From contig DAOVNN010000216.1 of NCBI GenBank assembly GCA_030630165.1, positions 1 to 5,259 on the forward strand: 5,259 nt of DNA. Direction: 5' to 3'. Each line of letters starts with the position of its first letter. Positions within the stretch are counted from its first letter, which is position 1. Positions 5,225 through 5,259 of the stretch are shown in pieces. The position numbers were made by a program, and so were the translations under genes. Source of the DNA: Candidatus Krumholzibacteriota bacterium (GTDB taxonomy: Bacteria; Krumholzibacteriota; Krumholzibacteriia; Krumholzibacteriales; Krumholzibacteriaceae). A model generated the notes under the pieces. The model was not told the origin of the DNA and ran no database searches. It saw only the letters and a program-made list of their open reading frames with translations.

Positions 5225-5259
5225 CTATTCTACGATCTCGGTCACGACACCCGCGCCGA
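5225..5259 (-). CDS. tuf: Elongation factor Tu, last ten codons (5' part outside window)
   Basis: Only the C-terminal end is present: GAGVVTEIVE followed by TAG. This matches the end of domain 3 of EF-Tu in many bacteria (VGAGVVTEIxE), the GTPase that delivers aminoacyl-tRNA to the ribosome. The position 15 bases upstream of rpmG fits the common tuf-rpmG-secE order. The segment is short, but family motif and gene context agree. Confidence 0.9.
   Translation of the reverse strand, partial: GAGVVTEIVE

Noticed and set aside
1..5259. A mobile element, CRISPR array or novel accessory system
   Set aside because: Every long stretch is accounted for by conserved housekeeping genes in standard order. 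No transposase, direct repeat array or foreign-looking block was seen.

Overview
This window is a stretch of a bacterial chromosome holding the classic tuf-rpmG-secE-nusG-rplK-rplA-rplJ-rplL-rpoB cluster. Every real gene is on the minus strand, so transcription runs from right to left. The leftmost gene (rpoB) is cut at its 3' end and the rightmost (tuf) is represented only by its last ten codons plus the stop. The proteins are clearly bacterial: single-span SecE, NusG with NGN and KOW domains, and a zinc-ribbon L33. Base composition is moderately GC-rich. The phylum cannot be fixed from this window. The long low-complexity tails on NusG and L7/L12 suggest a less-studied lineage rather than a model group, but that is inference.

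Layout, in transcription order: end of EF-Tu (5225-5259); L33 (5060-5209), with a likely intrinsic terminator overlapping its stop codon; a 102-base spacer with inverted repeats and no tRNA gene (4958-5059); SecE (4769-4957); NusG with a ~120-residue acidic N-terminal extension (3846-4736); L11 (3350-3787); L1 (2631-3332); L10 (2095-2616); L7/L12 with a ~60-residue Lys/Glu/Ala N-terminal extension (1454-2017); and the first 467 codons of RpoB (1-1402), ending inside the rifampicin-binding region. No stretch over 300 bases lacks a gene.

The genes serve translation (EF-Tu, L33, L11, L1, and the L10-L7/L12 stalk), transcription (RpoB, NusG) and protein export (SecE). The gene content is ordinary. 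The points worth a second look are: the two tailed proteins; an internal Shine-Dalgarno/GTG pair in rplL that would yield a normal-length L7/L12; the absence of room for an L10 autoregulatory leader upstream of rplJ; a terminator-like hairpin read on the opposite strand at the start of nusG; and a non-consensus stretch in L11. I saw no mobile element, CRISPR array or new multi-gene system.
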